A stretch of 41,518 nt of DNA from Candidatus Iainarchaeum sp. (GCA_012799645.1 JAAZKV010000018.1:1-41518); one strand, 5' to 3'; shown: positions 1 through 8,170, counted from the first letter of the stretch. A program made the numbers and translations. Notes: generated by a model not told the origin, from the sequence alone.

Positions 1-58
1 AAAAGAAATTAAAGCATAAAATGCTAAAAAATCAAAGCATAAAAATGCTAACCCAAAA
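1..58. repeat. Duplicated small hairpin upstream of L24e
   Basis: Two near-identical short palindromes, each AGCAT, an A-rich loop of 3-4 nt, then ATGCT, lie in tandem just upstream of the L24e ribosome binding site. They may be a processing or pausing signal inside the operon, or simply a local duplication. No coding sequence is seen here. Confidence 0.4.
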
Positions 59-71
59 AAGGTGATAAAAA

Positions 72-284
72 ATGGTTAAATGTAGTTTTTGCGGAGACAA
101 CCTACCAATTGGTGGGGGAAAACTTTACGCGAAAAGAGATGGAACAAGTTTTTATTTTTGTTCAACAAAGTGTGAAAAAAACGCTTTGAAACTAAATAGA
201 AAACCTGTGAAAACAAGATGGACTGAAGCTTACAAAAAAATAAAAGAAGCAAGAGTATCATCAAAAGATAAAAAGAAGGAATAG
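72..284 (+). CDS. rpl24e: Ribosomal protein L24e
   Basis: Small zinc-ribbon protein of the archaeal large ribosomal subunit. The 70-residue product carries the family zinc site C4-x2-C7 and C30-x3-C34, followed by a basic C-terminal tail, as expected for L24e. A GGTGA Shine-Dalgarno site at 61-65 fixes the ATG at 72. It is the first complete gene of a plus-strand operon and is followed 11 nt later by ndk. In many archaea L24e sits between S28e and NDK, so S28e probably lies just left of the window (inference). Confidence 0.95.
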   Translation: MVKCSFCGDNLPIGGGKLYAKRDGTSFYFCSTKCEKNALKLNRKPVKTRWTEAYKKIKEARVSSKDKKKE

Positions 285-295
285 AAGGTGAAATT

Positions 296-847
296 ATGAT
301 AGAAAAAACATTACTCATAGTAAAACCGGACGGAGTGCAAAGAGGACTAACAGGAGAAATCCTAAAAAGATTTGAACTAGTAGGACTCAAAATCGTGGGA
401 ATGAAAATGATGCGTGTTGATGACACACTCGCAGCAGCACACTACGACGATGTAAAAGAAAGAAGAGGAGAAAAAATATTTGCAGAAGTAATAGACCTAA
501 TCACAATGGGCCCCGTAGTTGCTGTAGTACTAGAAGGAGTGGATGCTGTTGCAACAGTAAGAAAAATATGCGGATCAACAGAACCACACATAGCAATGCC
601 GGGAACAATTAGAGGAGATTTTGCACACGTGAGTTTTGCATACTCTGATAAAGTAGATCAAGCAGTGAGAAATGTAGTGCACGCTTCAGGAACAAGAGAT
701 GAAGCAAAAAGAGAAATTGATTTATGGTTCAAACCAGAAGAAATACAAGATTATCCCTCAGTACACGAAATACACACACTACACCAAAAAGCAAAGGACA
801 TCAAAAAAATGAGAGGATACAAACCAGAAAATCAAGAAGAAAATTAA
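296..847 (+). CDS. ndk: Nucleoside diphosphate kinase
   Basis: Transfers the terminal phosphate of NTPs to NDPs through a phosphohistidine intermediate in the cytoplasm. Visible family features are the VKPDGV strand with Lys10, the nucleotide-binding loop PGTIRGDF at about residues 102-109, and the catalytic His129 in NVVHAS. At 183 residues it is longer than the usual roughly 150. The extra length lies mainly in the C-terminal 30 residues, which are charged. An AGGTGA site just upstream of the ATG supports the start. The same operon continues with a degenerate NDK-like paralogue and aIF5B. Confidence 0.95.
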   Translation: MIEKTLLIVKPDGVQRGLTGEILKRFELVGLKIVGMKMMRVDDTLAAAHYDDVKERRGEKIFAEVIDLITMGPVVAVVLEGVDAVATVRKICGSTEPHIAMPGTIRGDFAHVSFAYSDKVDQAVRNVVHASGTRDEAKREIDLWFKPEEIQDYPSVHEIHTLHQKAKDIKKMRGYKPENQEEN

Positions 848-888
848 ATACAAAAAAAATAAATACAAAAAATAAAACAAGTGAAAAA

Positions 889-1248
889 ATGAAGAGTTTA
901 ATCATCATAACTCCAAAAGCTTTTAGAGAAAAAAAGTTTTTGGAGATTATGAAAAAAATAAATGAAAACAATTACAAAATAATAGGAATGAAATTAGAAA
1001 GAATGGATATGTTTTTTTTACAAAAAAAAGTGGGAAAAGAAAGTGATAAAAACAACGCGAAAAAAATGTCTGATCTTCTAAAAACACCAACAATGTTAAT
1101 TATTATAGAAGGAAAAGAAGCAATAAAGTTTGGGAAAAATTTGGAAAAAGAATACGGAAAAGAAAACATACACATATCAACCAGTGAATCAGTAGCAGGA
1201 TATGAAATTGAAAGATTTTTTGAAAAAAAAGAAATATTTGATTATTAA
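889..1248 (+). CDS. Degenerate NDK-like protein (tandem paralogue)
   Basis: The 119-residue product aligns by eye along its length with the NDK encoded just upstream. The first strand (SLIIITPKAF against TLLIVKPDGV), the IIGMK segment, the IIIEG core strand and the C-terminal helix ending in EIFDY (against EIQDY) all match. The active-site Lys becomes Thr8 and the whole PGTIRGDF nucleotide loop is deleted, while a His (H95) remains at the catalytic position. I therefore infer that it is not a working NDK and may have a regulatory or structural role. The reading frame is open further upstream, but that part overlaps ndk. The ATG at 889 follows a weak GTGA and gives exactly the NDK-like domain. 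Confidence 0.75.
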   Translation: MKSLIIITPKAFREKKFLEIMKKINENNYKIIGMKLERMDMFFLQKKVGKESDKNNAKKMSDLLKTPTMLIIIEGKEAIKFGKNLEKEYGKENIHISTSESVAGYEIERFFEKKEIFDY

Positions 1249-1452
1249 AAAAATAAAAAAAAGAAATTAATGAATAAAAAATTAAGAAAAATAATAAAAG
1301 AAACAATTAGAAAAATAATTGGGAAAAATAAAATTTTAGAGAAAAAAAATTATTAAAAAAATTCGAAGAAATAAAAATAATAAAATTATTAAAATTAATA
1401 AAAATTATTAAAAAAACAAAAAACTGAAAAAAATAAAAAAACTGGTGAGAAA

Positions 1453-3210
1453 ATGATACGACAACCAATTATTACAGTAATAGGACATGTTGATCATGGA
1501 AAAACATCAATACTTGATGCTATTAGAAACACCAGAGTGGTTGCAAAAGAACCAGGAGCAATTACCCAACATATTGGAGCAACCGAAGTACCACTTGAAG
1601 TAATTAAAAAAATATCAGGAAGCATACTAAAAAAATTTGGTTTTGAACTAAAAATACCAGGGATTTTACTAATTGACACTCCCGGACACGAAGCATTCAC
1701 TAACCTTAGAAAAAGAGGAGGAAGTATTGCTGATCTCGCAATCCTGGTTGTGGACGCAACACAAGGAATAGAACCACAAACAATAGAAGCAATCGAAATA
1801 CTAAAACTATACAAAGTTCCTTTCGTGGTCGCAATGAACAAAATTGATATGCTCCCATTCTATTCATCAAAAGAAGGAAGTTATTTAGAAAACCTATCAA
1901 CCCACGATCAAAAAGTAAAAGCACTAATGGATGAAAAATTATATATTTTTGTAGGAGAACTCTACAAACACGGATTTGAAGGAGAAAGATTTGACAGATG
2001 TGTTTTTGGAAAACAAATACCAATAGTTCCCTGCTCCGCAAAAACAAGAGAAGGACTACCCGAACTAATAACACTACTCGCAGGGCTTAGTCAAAAATAC
2101 TTGGAAAAAGAACTAGAAATAAATTACGAAGAAGCAGGAAAAGGAGCAGTGCTTGAAGCAAAAGAAGAAAAAGGACTAGGAAAAACAATTGATGTAATAA
2201 TATATGAAGGAACAATAAGTGTAAATGATGAAATCGCGGTGATAGGAAAAAACGGAGTGATCAGAACAAAAATAAGAGCACTACTCCAACCCAAACCACT
2301 ACAAGAAATGAAAAACACAAAAGAAAAATTTACTCCAGTAAAACAAATCTATGCAGCTGCAGGACTAAAAATTAGCGCACCCAACCTTGATGATGCACTA
2401 GTTGGATCAACAATGCTAGTAATAAAAACAGGGGACGAAATAAAACAATTACAAGAAGAATACAAAGAAACAAAATTTGAAACAAACACAAACGGAGTAA
2501 TGGTAAAAACTGATGCAATAGGATCAATGGAAGCACTAGTAGAGTTATTAAAAAAAGAAAATATTATAGTAAGAAAAGCAGAAATAGGAAAAATCACTAG
2601 AAAAGATGTAATGGAAGCAGCATCAATGATAGAAAACGATCCACTCCAAGCATGCATCCTAGGATTCAATGTTGAAATTGATGAAGAAGCACAAAAAGAA
2701 GCGGATACACGAAACGTGAAAATATTTAACGAAAAAATAATTTACAGCTTAATTGATTCATACAAAAAATACTGCGAAGAAATAAAAAAAGCTGAAAAAG
2801 AAAAAGAACTATCCTGCCTCGTATGGCCGGTAGAAATAGAACTCATTAGAGGAAAAGTATTCAGAAACAACAAACCCGCAATCGTAGGAGCAAAAATCAA
2901 CGAAGGAAAACTAAAAGAAGGATGGAGAGTAATGAACAAAAAAGGAGAAATAATAGGAAAAATAAGTGGAATACAAAACAATGGAAAAACACTAAAAGAA
3001 ATAACAAAAGGAGAAGAAGCAGCAATCGCAATAGAAGGAGCAACAATAGGAAGAAACTTAACCGAAGGAGAAACACTCTACTCTTGCATACCAATAAAAC
3101 AATACGAGGACATCCAAAAATACATTAAAGAATTCAACCCTGACGAAATTGAATTAATTGAAAAAATAAAAGAAAAACAAAAAAATAACAAAGAAGAAGA
3201 AAATAATTAA
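1453..3210 (+). CDS. infB: Translation initiation factor aIF5B (IF-2 homologue)
   Basis: Ribosome-dependent GTPase that promotes subunit joining during initiation. The 585-residue length is normal for the archaeal factor. G motifs are clear: GHVDHGKT near residue 11, DTPGHE, NKID and a SAK-type G5. Domain II and the C-terminal domains follow (GSMEAL, LGFNV, PVEIELIRGKVFR and the GATIGRNL region). A GGTGAGAAA site precedes the ATG. A 200-nt A-rich spacer separates it from the NDK-like gene, so it may have its own promoter. Confidence 0.97.
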   Translation: MIRQPIITVIGHVDHGKTSILDAIRNTRVVAKEPGAITQHIGATEVPLEVIKKISGSILKKFGFELKIPGILLIDTPGHEAFTNLRKRGGSIADLAILVVDATQGIEPQTIEAIEILKLYKVPFVVAMNKIDMLPFYSSKEGSYLENLSTHDQKVKALMDEKLYIFVGELYKHGFEGERFDRCVFGKQIPIVPCSAKTREGLPELITLLAGLSQKYLEKELEINYEEAGKGAVLEAKEEKGLGKTIDVIIYEGTISVNDEIAVIGKNGVIRTKIRALLQPKPLQEMKNTKEKFTPVKQIYAAAGLKISAPNLDDALVGSTMLVIKTGDEIKQLQEEYKETKFETNTNGVMVKTDAIGSMEALVELLKKENIIVRKAEIGKITRKDVMEAASMIENDPLQACILGFNVEIDEEAQKEADTRNVKIFNEKIIYSLIDSYKKYCEEIKKAEKEKELSCLVWPVEIELIRGKVFRNNKPAIVGAKINEGKLKEGWRVMNKKGEIIGKISGIQNNGKTLKEITKGEEAAIAIEGATIGRNLTEGETLYSCIPIKQYEDIQKYIKEFNPDEIELIEKIKEKQKNNKEEENN

Positions 3211-3327
3211 CAAAAAAATAAAAAGAAAAAAAAACAAAAAAAAATAAAATAAAAAATAAAAAAAACAAGGAAAAGAAAAAATAAGGAAATAAGAGTAAAT
3301 AAAAGGGTTTGGGAAGAAAAAATTAAT

Positions 3328-3338
3328 AGTTATAAAGA
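3328..3338 (+). promoter_or_regulatory. Probable TATA box of rps6e
   Basis: The sequence AGTTATAAAG lies about 70 nt before the rps6e ATG, in the gap after aIF5B. It is the best box-A match there. A transcript starting about 25 nt downstream would carry a leader of roughly 50 nt ending in the GGTGA ribosome site at 3395-3399. Confidence 0.5.
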
Positions 3339-3405
3339 TATTTTTGTTCAACAAAAAAATAGAAATGTCTTGAAGTAACAAAACGCAGCGAAAGAGGTGA
3401 AATAA

Positions 3406-3879
3406 ATGAAATTCGTTGTAAGCACAAAGTCTGGGAAAGCCTATTCAGCGACAAGTGACCAAGAAACTTTCATAGGAAAGAAAATTGGGGACATTGTAAA
3501 ACTGGACGGGTTAGGTTTAACTGGCTTTGAAGCAAAAATAACTGGAGGAAGCGACAAAGATGGATTCCCAATGTATCCAACACTAAGCGGAGCAGGGAGA
3601 AAAAAAATCTTTACCGCAAACAGTTTAGGCTTCAAGGCAACACGCAAAGGAGAAAAAAAAAGAGTAAGCGTAAGAGGAAACACAATCGGAACAGAAACAA
3701 CACAAATAAATCTAGTAATAACAAAAGAAGGAAGTGCGGATATCAACGCGATTCTAGGAAAAAAAGAAGTAAATCCTGAAGAAACAATGACAGCAAAAGA
3801 ACTAGCACTAAAAAAAGCAAAAGAAATGGCAGGAAGTGCAGAAATCGGAGATGCTATAAAAAAGAAAGCAAGAAGATAA
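3406..3879 (+). CDS. rps6e: Ribosomal protein S6e
   Basis: Archaeal small-subunit protein. The N-terminal beta-rich domain holds the features of S6e: KFVVSTKSGKAY at the start, KIGDIV, the TGGSDKDGFPM segment and the KRVSVRGNTI strand. The product is 157 residues, longer than many archaeal homologues (about 125), with an Ala/Lys-rich helical tail from about residue 125. AGAGGTGA immediately upstream supports the ATG. Its last codons form one copy of a 34-bp direct repeat described separately. Confidence 0.95.
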   Translation: MKFVVSTKSGKAYSATSDQETFIGKKIGDIVKLDGLGLTGFEAKITGGSDKDGFPMYPTLSGAGRKKIFTANSLGFKATRKGEKKRVSVRGNTIGTETTQINLVITKEGSADINAILGKKEVNPEETMTAKELALKKAKEMAGSAEIGDAIKKKARR

Positions 3880-3992
3880 AAAAAACAAAATAAAAAAAAA
3901 GAACAAATGCATTCAGCTAAGCTGAATGCGTTCTCGCTCCGTCCAGCCGAAACTGGACAAAGAAAGCAAGAAGATAAAAAAAACAAAATAAA
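3861..3992. repeat. Hairpin element flanked by a 34-bp direct repeat
   Basis: Positions 3861-3894 (the last codons and stop of rps6e plus following bases) are repeated exactly at 3959-3992. Between the copies lie two GC-richer hairpins: a 10-bp stem with arms 3909-3918 and 3920-3929, and a 6-bp stem with arms 3941-3946 and 3953-3958. Read on the minus strand, the larger hairpin is followed by long T runs, like a terminator. The layout suggests a local duplication or the insertion of a small non-autonomous element. No ORF lies inside. Confidence 0.6.
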
Positions 3993-4073
3993 GTAAAAGA
4001 ATTTATTGGGGGAAGAAAATCTTCTCTCAATTTTATTTTTAAAAAAAAATTTAAAATGTGAGGAGGAATTGAT

Positions 4074-5471
4074 TTGGTTACAAAAAAAGAAAAAATAAAT
4101 ACCGTGAAAAAAAAACCAACAAAAACAAAAAAAGAAAAAACAACAAAAAAAAGTAAAGAGACAAAAAAAGTTCCACTAACAGAAAAAAAAGTGCGAACAA
4201 AAAAAGAAACTACACAAAAAGAAGAACAAAAAACAACACCCACCCAACAAGAACAAAACACCCAAACCAAAACTACTTGCGAAAACACTCATCAACCAGA
4301 AATCAATATTGGATTAATTGGACATGTTGATCACGGAAAAACCTCACTAACAAAAACCCTAACAGGAAAATGGTGTGATAGTCATAGTGAAGAACTAAAA
4401 AGAGGAATATCGATAAGACTCGGATATGCTGATGCGACATTTTATAAAATAAAAAGTCCAAGCGGAATAATTTACTCAAACAAAAAAGAAACCGAACTAG
4501 GAGAAATAATTGGACAAAGAACTATTTCAATTGTTGATGCACCAGGACACGAAACACTAATGACAACAATGTTGTCAGGAGCAGCACTAATGAACGGAGC
4601 AATACTAGTTATTGCCGCAAACGAAAAATGCCCACAACCAAGAACCATAGAACACTTAATGGCACTAAAATTTGCAGGAGTAGAAAAAATTGTGGTAGCA
4701 CAAAACAAAGTGGATTTAATAACACGAGAACAAGCAATAGAAAATTACAAATCAATAAAAAATTTTTTAAAAAATTACGGATACGAAAACGCCCCAATAA
4801 TACCAGTATCAGCAAACTTTGGAACAAACCTTGATCTACTAATACAAGCAATAGAAGAACACATTCCAACAAAAAAATACGATTCAACCCTCCCAACAAA
4901 AATGTTCATAGCAAGAAGTTTTGACATCAACAAACCAGGAACAAAACCAAACGAACTAAAAGGAGGAATAATTGGAGGAAGCATTTCACAAGGAGAAATA
5001 AAAATCGGAGACCAAATAGAACTCTGCCCAGGGTTTAATGGAAAAAAAATTATTGTAAAAGTAACAAGTTTATCTACAAGCACTGGCCCAATCAATAAAG
5101 CAACTCCTGGAGGATTAATCGCAGTGGGAACAACCCTTGATCCAAGTATTACACAAGGAGATAGACTTAGAGGAATGATAGCAGCAAAAGTGGATTCACT
5201 ACCAAACCCAACAAAAAATATTGAACTAAAATTATTTTTGTTTGACAGAATGCTTGAAGAGTTACACGAAAATATTAAATTAAAAACAACAGAACCAATC
5301 GTGCTAACAATAGGAACAAACACCGCTGTAGGAATAGTAACAAAAACTGATAACAAAACAGCAACAGTGGTACTAAAAAATGAAGTAATAGTGGAAAAGC
5401 ACGAAAAGGTAGCGATAAGCAAAAACATTAACGGACAATGGAGGCTAATAGCGTATGCCGAAATTGCTTAA
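4074..5471 (+). CDS. eif2g: Translation initiation factor aIF2 gamma subunit
   Basis: GTPase that carries initiator Met-tRNA to the small subunit. G1 is GHVDHGKT at residues 83-90. VDAPGHE, NKVD and a SAN-type G5 follow, and then the aIF2-gamma domain II and III signatures (SFDINKPG, GGIIGGSI, PGGLIAVGT). The start is a TTG at 4074, chosen because GAGGAGG lies just before it. This leaves a 75-residue Lys/Thr-rich extension before the G domain that typical archaeal aIF2-gamma lacks. The four-Cys zinc knuckle normally between switch 1 and DAPGHE is absent here: that stretch contains no Cys. The PIN gene overlaps its end by 17 nt. Confidence 0.95.
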   Translation: MVTKKEKINTVKKKPTKTKKEKTTKKSKETKKVPLTEKKVRTKKETTQKEEQKTTPTQQEQNTQTKTTCENTHQPEINIGLIGHVDHGKTSLTKTLTGKWCDSHSEELKRGISIRLGYADATFYKIKSPSGIIYSNKKETELGEIIGQRTISIVDAPGHETLMTTMLSGAALMNGAILVIAANEKCPQPRTIEHLMALKFAGVEKIVVAQNKVDLITREQAIENYKSIKNFLKNYGYENAPIIPVSANFGTNLDLLIQAIEEHIPTKKYDSTLPTKMFIARSFDINKPGTKPNELKGGIIGGSISQGEIKIGDQIELCPGFNGKKIIVKVTSLSTSTGPINKATPGGLIAVGTTLDPSITQGDRLRGMIAAKVDSLPNPTKNIELKLFLFDRMLEELHENIKLKTTEPIVLTIGTNTAVGIVTKTDNKTATVVLKNEVIVEKHEKVAISKNINGQWRLIAYAEIA

Positions 5472-5943
5472 CAAAAATAAACAAAAACAAAACAACAACA
5501 AAAAAGAAAAAAATAACCAAAAACAAAAAACCAACAAAATTTTGAACAACACTGATTTTGTCCCAATAATTCTTGACACAAATTTCTTACTCACAATGGT
5601 TAGATACAAAATACACGGACTTGAAGAAATTAAAACAAAAATAAAATGCAAATTTTTTACTATGAGCAGAGTAATGTTTGAACTTGAAGCACTGGGAAAA
5701 AGAGAAAAAAAAATAGCAAAAGAACTACTATTAGTAAAACAAATAATCAAAAATAATGAAATAAAAATAATTGACAGCACTATGGAAGATGTTGATACAG
5801 AGCTTGTAGAAAAATCAAAACAAGGAAACATTATTGCAACAAATGACAAAAATTTAAGAGAAAGAATAAAAAAAGCAGGGGGAAAAAGTATCTATATTAG
5901 GAGTCTAAATTTCATTGAAACAAGCGAAATTGAACAAAACTAA
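5455..5943 (+). CDS. PIN-domain nuclease, Fcf1/Utp24-like
   Basis: A PIN-fold protein with the usual acidic residues: Asp41 in ILDTNFLL, Glu77 in MFELEAL, Asp113/Asp115 in EDVDTELV, and Asp131 in ATNDKNL. Archaeal members of this family next to aIF2-gamma are related to eukaryotic Fcf1/Utp24, the endonuclease of early 18S rRNA processing. A role in rRNA maturation is therefore likely, but it is inferred from family and context. The first 30 residues are a Lys/Asn/Gln-rich tail. The start codon lies inside the end of eif2g, so the two are translationally coupled. Neighbour order (aIF2-gamma, PIN, Rpo7, Spt4) is the conserved archaeal arrangement. Confidence 0.88.
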   Translation: MPKLLNKNKQKQNNNKKEKNNQKQKTNKILNNTDFVPIILDTNFLLTMVRYKIHGLEEIKTKIKCKFFTMSRVMFELEALGKREKKIAKELLLVKQIIKNNEIKIIDSTMEDVDTELVEKSKQGNIIATNDKNLRERIKKAGGKSIYIRSLNFIETSEIEQN

Positions 5944-5970
5944 AACAACAAATTTAGAGTTCTAAGAGGG

Positions 5971-5978
5971 TTTATAAA
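5971..5978 (+). promoter_or_regulatory. TATA box for the rpo7 operon
   Basis: TTTATAAA lies in the gap after the PIN gene. A transcript starting about 26 nt downstream, near 5998-6000, would have a 90-nt leader that contains the hairpin at 6009-6037. Confidence 0.6.
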
Positions 5979-6008
5979 CTTTATTTTAAAGAATTTATGT
6001 AAAGAAAA

Positions 6009-6037
6009 CTAACCAATTAATAATAATTAATTGTTAG
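6009..6037 (+). promoter_or_regulatory. Stem-loop in the rpo7 leader
   Basis: Arms CTAACCAATTAAT and ATTAATTGTTAG pair in a stem of about 12 bp, with one bulged C and a 4-nt loop. It lies between the TATA box and the rpo7 start, so it should form in the untranslated leader of the rpo7-spt4-rps24e-rps27ae transcript. Function is unknown. Confidence 0.55.
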
Positions 6038-6087
6038 TCTTGTTCTTGCATTAGTATTTCGGATTGGTGGAAAAAGGGGGAAGAAGC

Positions 6088-6696
6088 GTGTTTTATAAAA
6101 CAAAAATAGTGGACAAAGTGAGAGTACCTCCTAAAAAACTTGGAGGAAACCTAAAAGAATCATTACTAGAAATTTGTCGAGAAGATTTTGAAGGAAGAAT
6201 AAAAGACGAGTATGGAGTTATTATTGCAATTACAGGAATTGGAAAAATTGGGGACGGACATGTAATACCAGGAGACGGAGCAGCATACTACGAATCAGAA
6301 ATAGAAATGCTAACCTACAAACCACACATACAAGAAGTGGTGAGAGGAACAATCACTGAAGTAACTGAATTTGGAGCATTTGTTAGAATAGGACCAATAG
6401 AAGGATTAATCCACGTAAGTCAATTAATGGATGATTATATAAATTATGATTCAAAACTACCAGGATTTGTTGGAAAAAAAACTGACAAAAAAATAGTTGT
6501 TGATGATAATATCCTAGCAAGAATTGTTACCATCTCACTAAAAGGGGATGTGTCAAGTTCAAAAATAGGATTAACAATGAGACAACCTTTCCTAGGAAAA
6601 CCTGAGTGGGAAAGAATTGATGAAAAAGCAGCAAAAAAAGCCAACAAAAAAGAAGGAAAGAAAGGAAAAATCAAAGAAGTAGTGCTAAAAAAATAG
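6088..6696 (+). CDS. rpo7: RNA polymerase subunit Rpo7 (E')
   Basis: Stalk subunit of archaeal RNA polymerase, partner of Rpo4. The N-terminal RNP-like domain (VRVPPKKLG, IGKIGDGHVIPGDGA) is followed by an S1/OB domain (GTITEVTEFGAFVRIGPIEGLIHVSQ) and a short basic tail. I chose the GTG at 6088, preceded by a G5 run at 6076-6080, because Rpo7 proteins normally begin a few residues before the VRVPP motif. The frame is open back to a TTG at 6064, which would add eight residues. Ten bases separate it from spt4. Confidence 0.95.
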   Translation: MFYKTKIVDKVRVPPKKLGGNLKESLLEICREDFEGRIKDEYGVIIAITGIGKIGDGHVIPGDGAAYYESEIEMLTYKPHIQEVVRGTITEVTEFGAFVRIGPIEGLIHVSQLMDDYINYDSKLPGFVGKKTDKKIVVDDNILARIVTISLKGDVSSSKIGLTMRQPFLGKPEWERIDEKAAKKANKKEGKKGKIKEVVLKK

Positions 6697-6706
6697 GTGA
6701 AACAAA

Positions 6707-6904
6707 ATGGGAACAAAAGAAAAAGCTTGTAGAAATTGCAGATTCATTGTAGAAGAAGGAGATACTTGTCCAAACTGTGGAGAAAAAACATTCACTACAT
6801 TTTGGAGAGGATATGTAGTAATAATGAAACCTGAACAATCAGAAATTGCACAAAAAATGGAAATCAATAGAAAAGGAAAATTCGCTTTAAGATTAAGTAG
6901 ATAA
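6707..6904 (+). CDS. spt4: Transcription elongation factor Spt4 (RpoE'')
   Basis: 65-residue zinc-ribbon protein that pairs with Spt5 to raise RNA polymerase processivity. Cysteines C9-x2-C12 and C21-x2-C24 form the zinc site, followed by the typical FWRGYVVIMKP and SEIAQKM segments. An AGGTGA site precedes the ATG. Its place between Rpo7 and S24e is the classic archaeal order. Confidence 0.95.
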   Translation: MGTKEKACRNCRFIVEEGDTCPNCGEKTFTTFWRGYVVIMKPEQSEIAQKMEINRKGKFALRLSR

Positions 6905-6928
6905 AGAACAGATAAAAGGTGAGGAAAA

Positions 6929-7246
6929 ATGGATTTGAAAATAACACAAAACAAAAAAAATGAATTACTGAAAAGAGCAGAAATAATTGCAGAAGGAAGT
7001 GCAGAAAAAGTTCCTTCAAGAAATGAAGTGAGAGAAAAAATCGCAGCACTAACAAACACCCAACCAGAAACTATTGTTGTTATAAAAATAGAAAACAAAT
7101 ACGGTAGTAAAAAATTAAAAATACTCGCACACGCCTACTCTGATAAAGCATCAATGAAATTAATAGAAAATAAAAAAAAGCTAGGGCGAAATTTTGAAGA
7201 GTTTAAAAAAGGAAAAACTCAAGCAAAAAAAGGACCAGCACCATAG
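6929..7246 (+). CDS. rps24e: Ribosomal protein S24e
   Basis: Archaeal small-subunit protein of 105 residues. Family features are the N-terminal strand with NPLL-type NELLKR, the basic EKVPSRNEVREK loop, and the YGSKK to AHAYSD region. The tail is Lys-rich. AGGTGAGGAAAA before the ATG gives a strong start, and S27ae follows after 10 nt. Confidence 0.95.
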   Translation: MDLKITQNKKNELLKRAEIIAEGSAEKVPSRNEVREKIAALTNTQPETIVVIKIENKYGSKKLKILAHAYSDKASMKLIENKKKLGRNFEEFKKGKTQAKKGPAP

Positions 7247-7256
7247 GTGAGAAAAA

Positions 7257-7430
7257 ATGGATACAAGTAAAAAAACAGAAAAAATAAAAAAATCAAAACA
7301 ATACGAAGTAAGTGAAGAAAGTGTAAAAAGAAAAGCCAAATTCTGTCCAAAATGCGGAGCAGGAGTATTCATGGCGGAACACAAAAACAGAAGAACCTGC
7401 GGAAAATGTGGATACACAGAAATGAAATAA
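7257..7430 (+). CDS. rps27ae: Ribosomal protein S27ae
   Basis: A 57-residue zinc-ribbon protein of the small subunit. C30-x2-C33 and C48-x2-C51 form the zinc site within the typical KFCPKCG and [11 protein letters not shown] motifs. AGGTGAGAAAAA lies directly before the ATG at 7257. It ends the rpo7 operon. In many archaea kae1 follows directly, but here a membrane protease is inserted between them. Confidence 0.95.
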   Translation: MDTSKKTEKIKKSKQYEVSEESVKRKAKFCPKCGAGVFMAEHKNRRTCGKCGYTEMK

Positions 7431-7567
7431 AAATAAAACAAACTAACTAAAACAACGCTAACACACAAATGAAAAACCACACACAATATTTACGCTGACT
7501 CTTGGAAAACAATAAAAATAAAACAAATAAAAAAATATGACAAAAAATTTTACAAAAAAAAACAAAA

Positions 7568-7575
7568 CTTTAAAT
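7568..7575 (+). promoter_or_regulatory. TATA box, leaderless start of the CPBP gene
   Basis: CTTTAAAT is centred 27-28 nt before the ATG at 7599 and no ribosome site is present, so the mRNA is probably leaderless. Confidence 0.6.
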
Positions 7576-7598
7576 CAAGTTTTAATTAAATTATTTTC

Positions 7599-8168
7599 AT
7601 GTATTACTTAATACTAATTGCACTACTAATACTAATCCCAATACTTTACCTAAAAATAATAAAAAAATACTCTGACAAAAAAATAAAACAAGAACTATTA
7701 CCAAAAAATCAAGGATTGAAAAAAGAAATAATCGGATCGCTCGCATTATTCGGAGCACTACTAATAGGATTCATCATAATCTCAATAACAATAAACACAA
7801 TTGATATTGCGTTTGAACAAAACGGAATTGATTTTAGATTAAATGATCTAGAAAAAGTAGGACAAGTAATTGGAGAAAATCTCAATACAGGAGTGGAAAA
7901 ATACTTGATTTTACTTATAATAGTGCTTTTTGTTGAAGAATTCTTTTTCAGAGCATTCCTCCAACCACGAATAGGAATATTCCTTTCAACAACACTATTC
8001 ACAATTGCACACTTAGGATACAACTCAATCGGACAAACAATAGGAGTGTTTTTATTAGGACTAGTGCTAGGGTATTGGTTTAAGAGAAACAAATCAATAA
8101 TCCAAAACTATTTTGGACATTTATTATATGATCTTTTTGCAATAATGATATATGTGATGTTTGGATAA
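7599..8168 (+). CDS. CPBP-family intramembrane metalloprotease (CAAX/Abi)
   Basis: A multi-spanning membrane protein of 189 residues with the ABI/CPBP motifs. Glu113-Glu114 and Arg118 form EExxxR in VEEFFFRAF. His138 lies in TIAHLGYN, and a second His and an Asp in GHLLYDLF. Helices are visible at about 2-20, 45-68, 100-118, 125-140 and 145-158. Substrates of archaeal members are generally unknown. It has its own leaderless promoter and interrupts the usual S27ae-Kae1 adjacency, so it is probably a later insertion into the cluster. Confidence 0.88.
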   Translation: MYYLILIALLILIPILYLKIIKKYSDKKIKQELLPKNQGLKKEIIGSLALFGALLIGFIIISITINTIDIAFEQNGIDFRLNDLEKVGQVIGENLNTGVEKYLILLIIVLFVEEFFFRAFLQPRIGIFLSTTLFTIAHLGYNSIGQTIGVFLLGLVLGYWFKRNKSIIQNYFGHLLYDLFAIMIYVMFG

Positions 8169-8170
8169 TG

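Noticed and set aside
3441-3986. Minus-strand frame of 181 codons over rps6e
   Set aside because: It is the antisense shadow of a clear ribosomal protein gene and runs through the hairpin element.
4074-4300. aIF2-gamma extension as a separate upstream small gene
   Set aside because: It is in frame with the GTPase with no stop, and the only good ribosome site is before the TTG.
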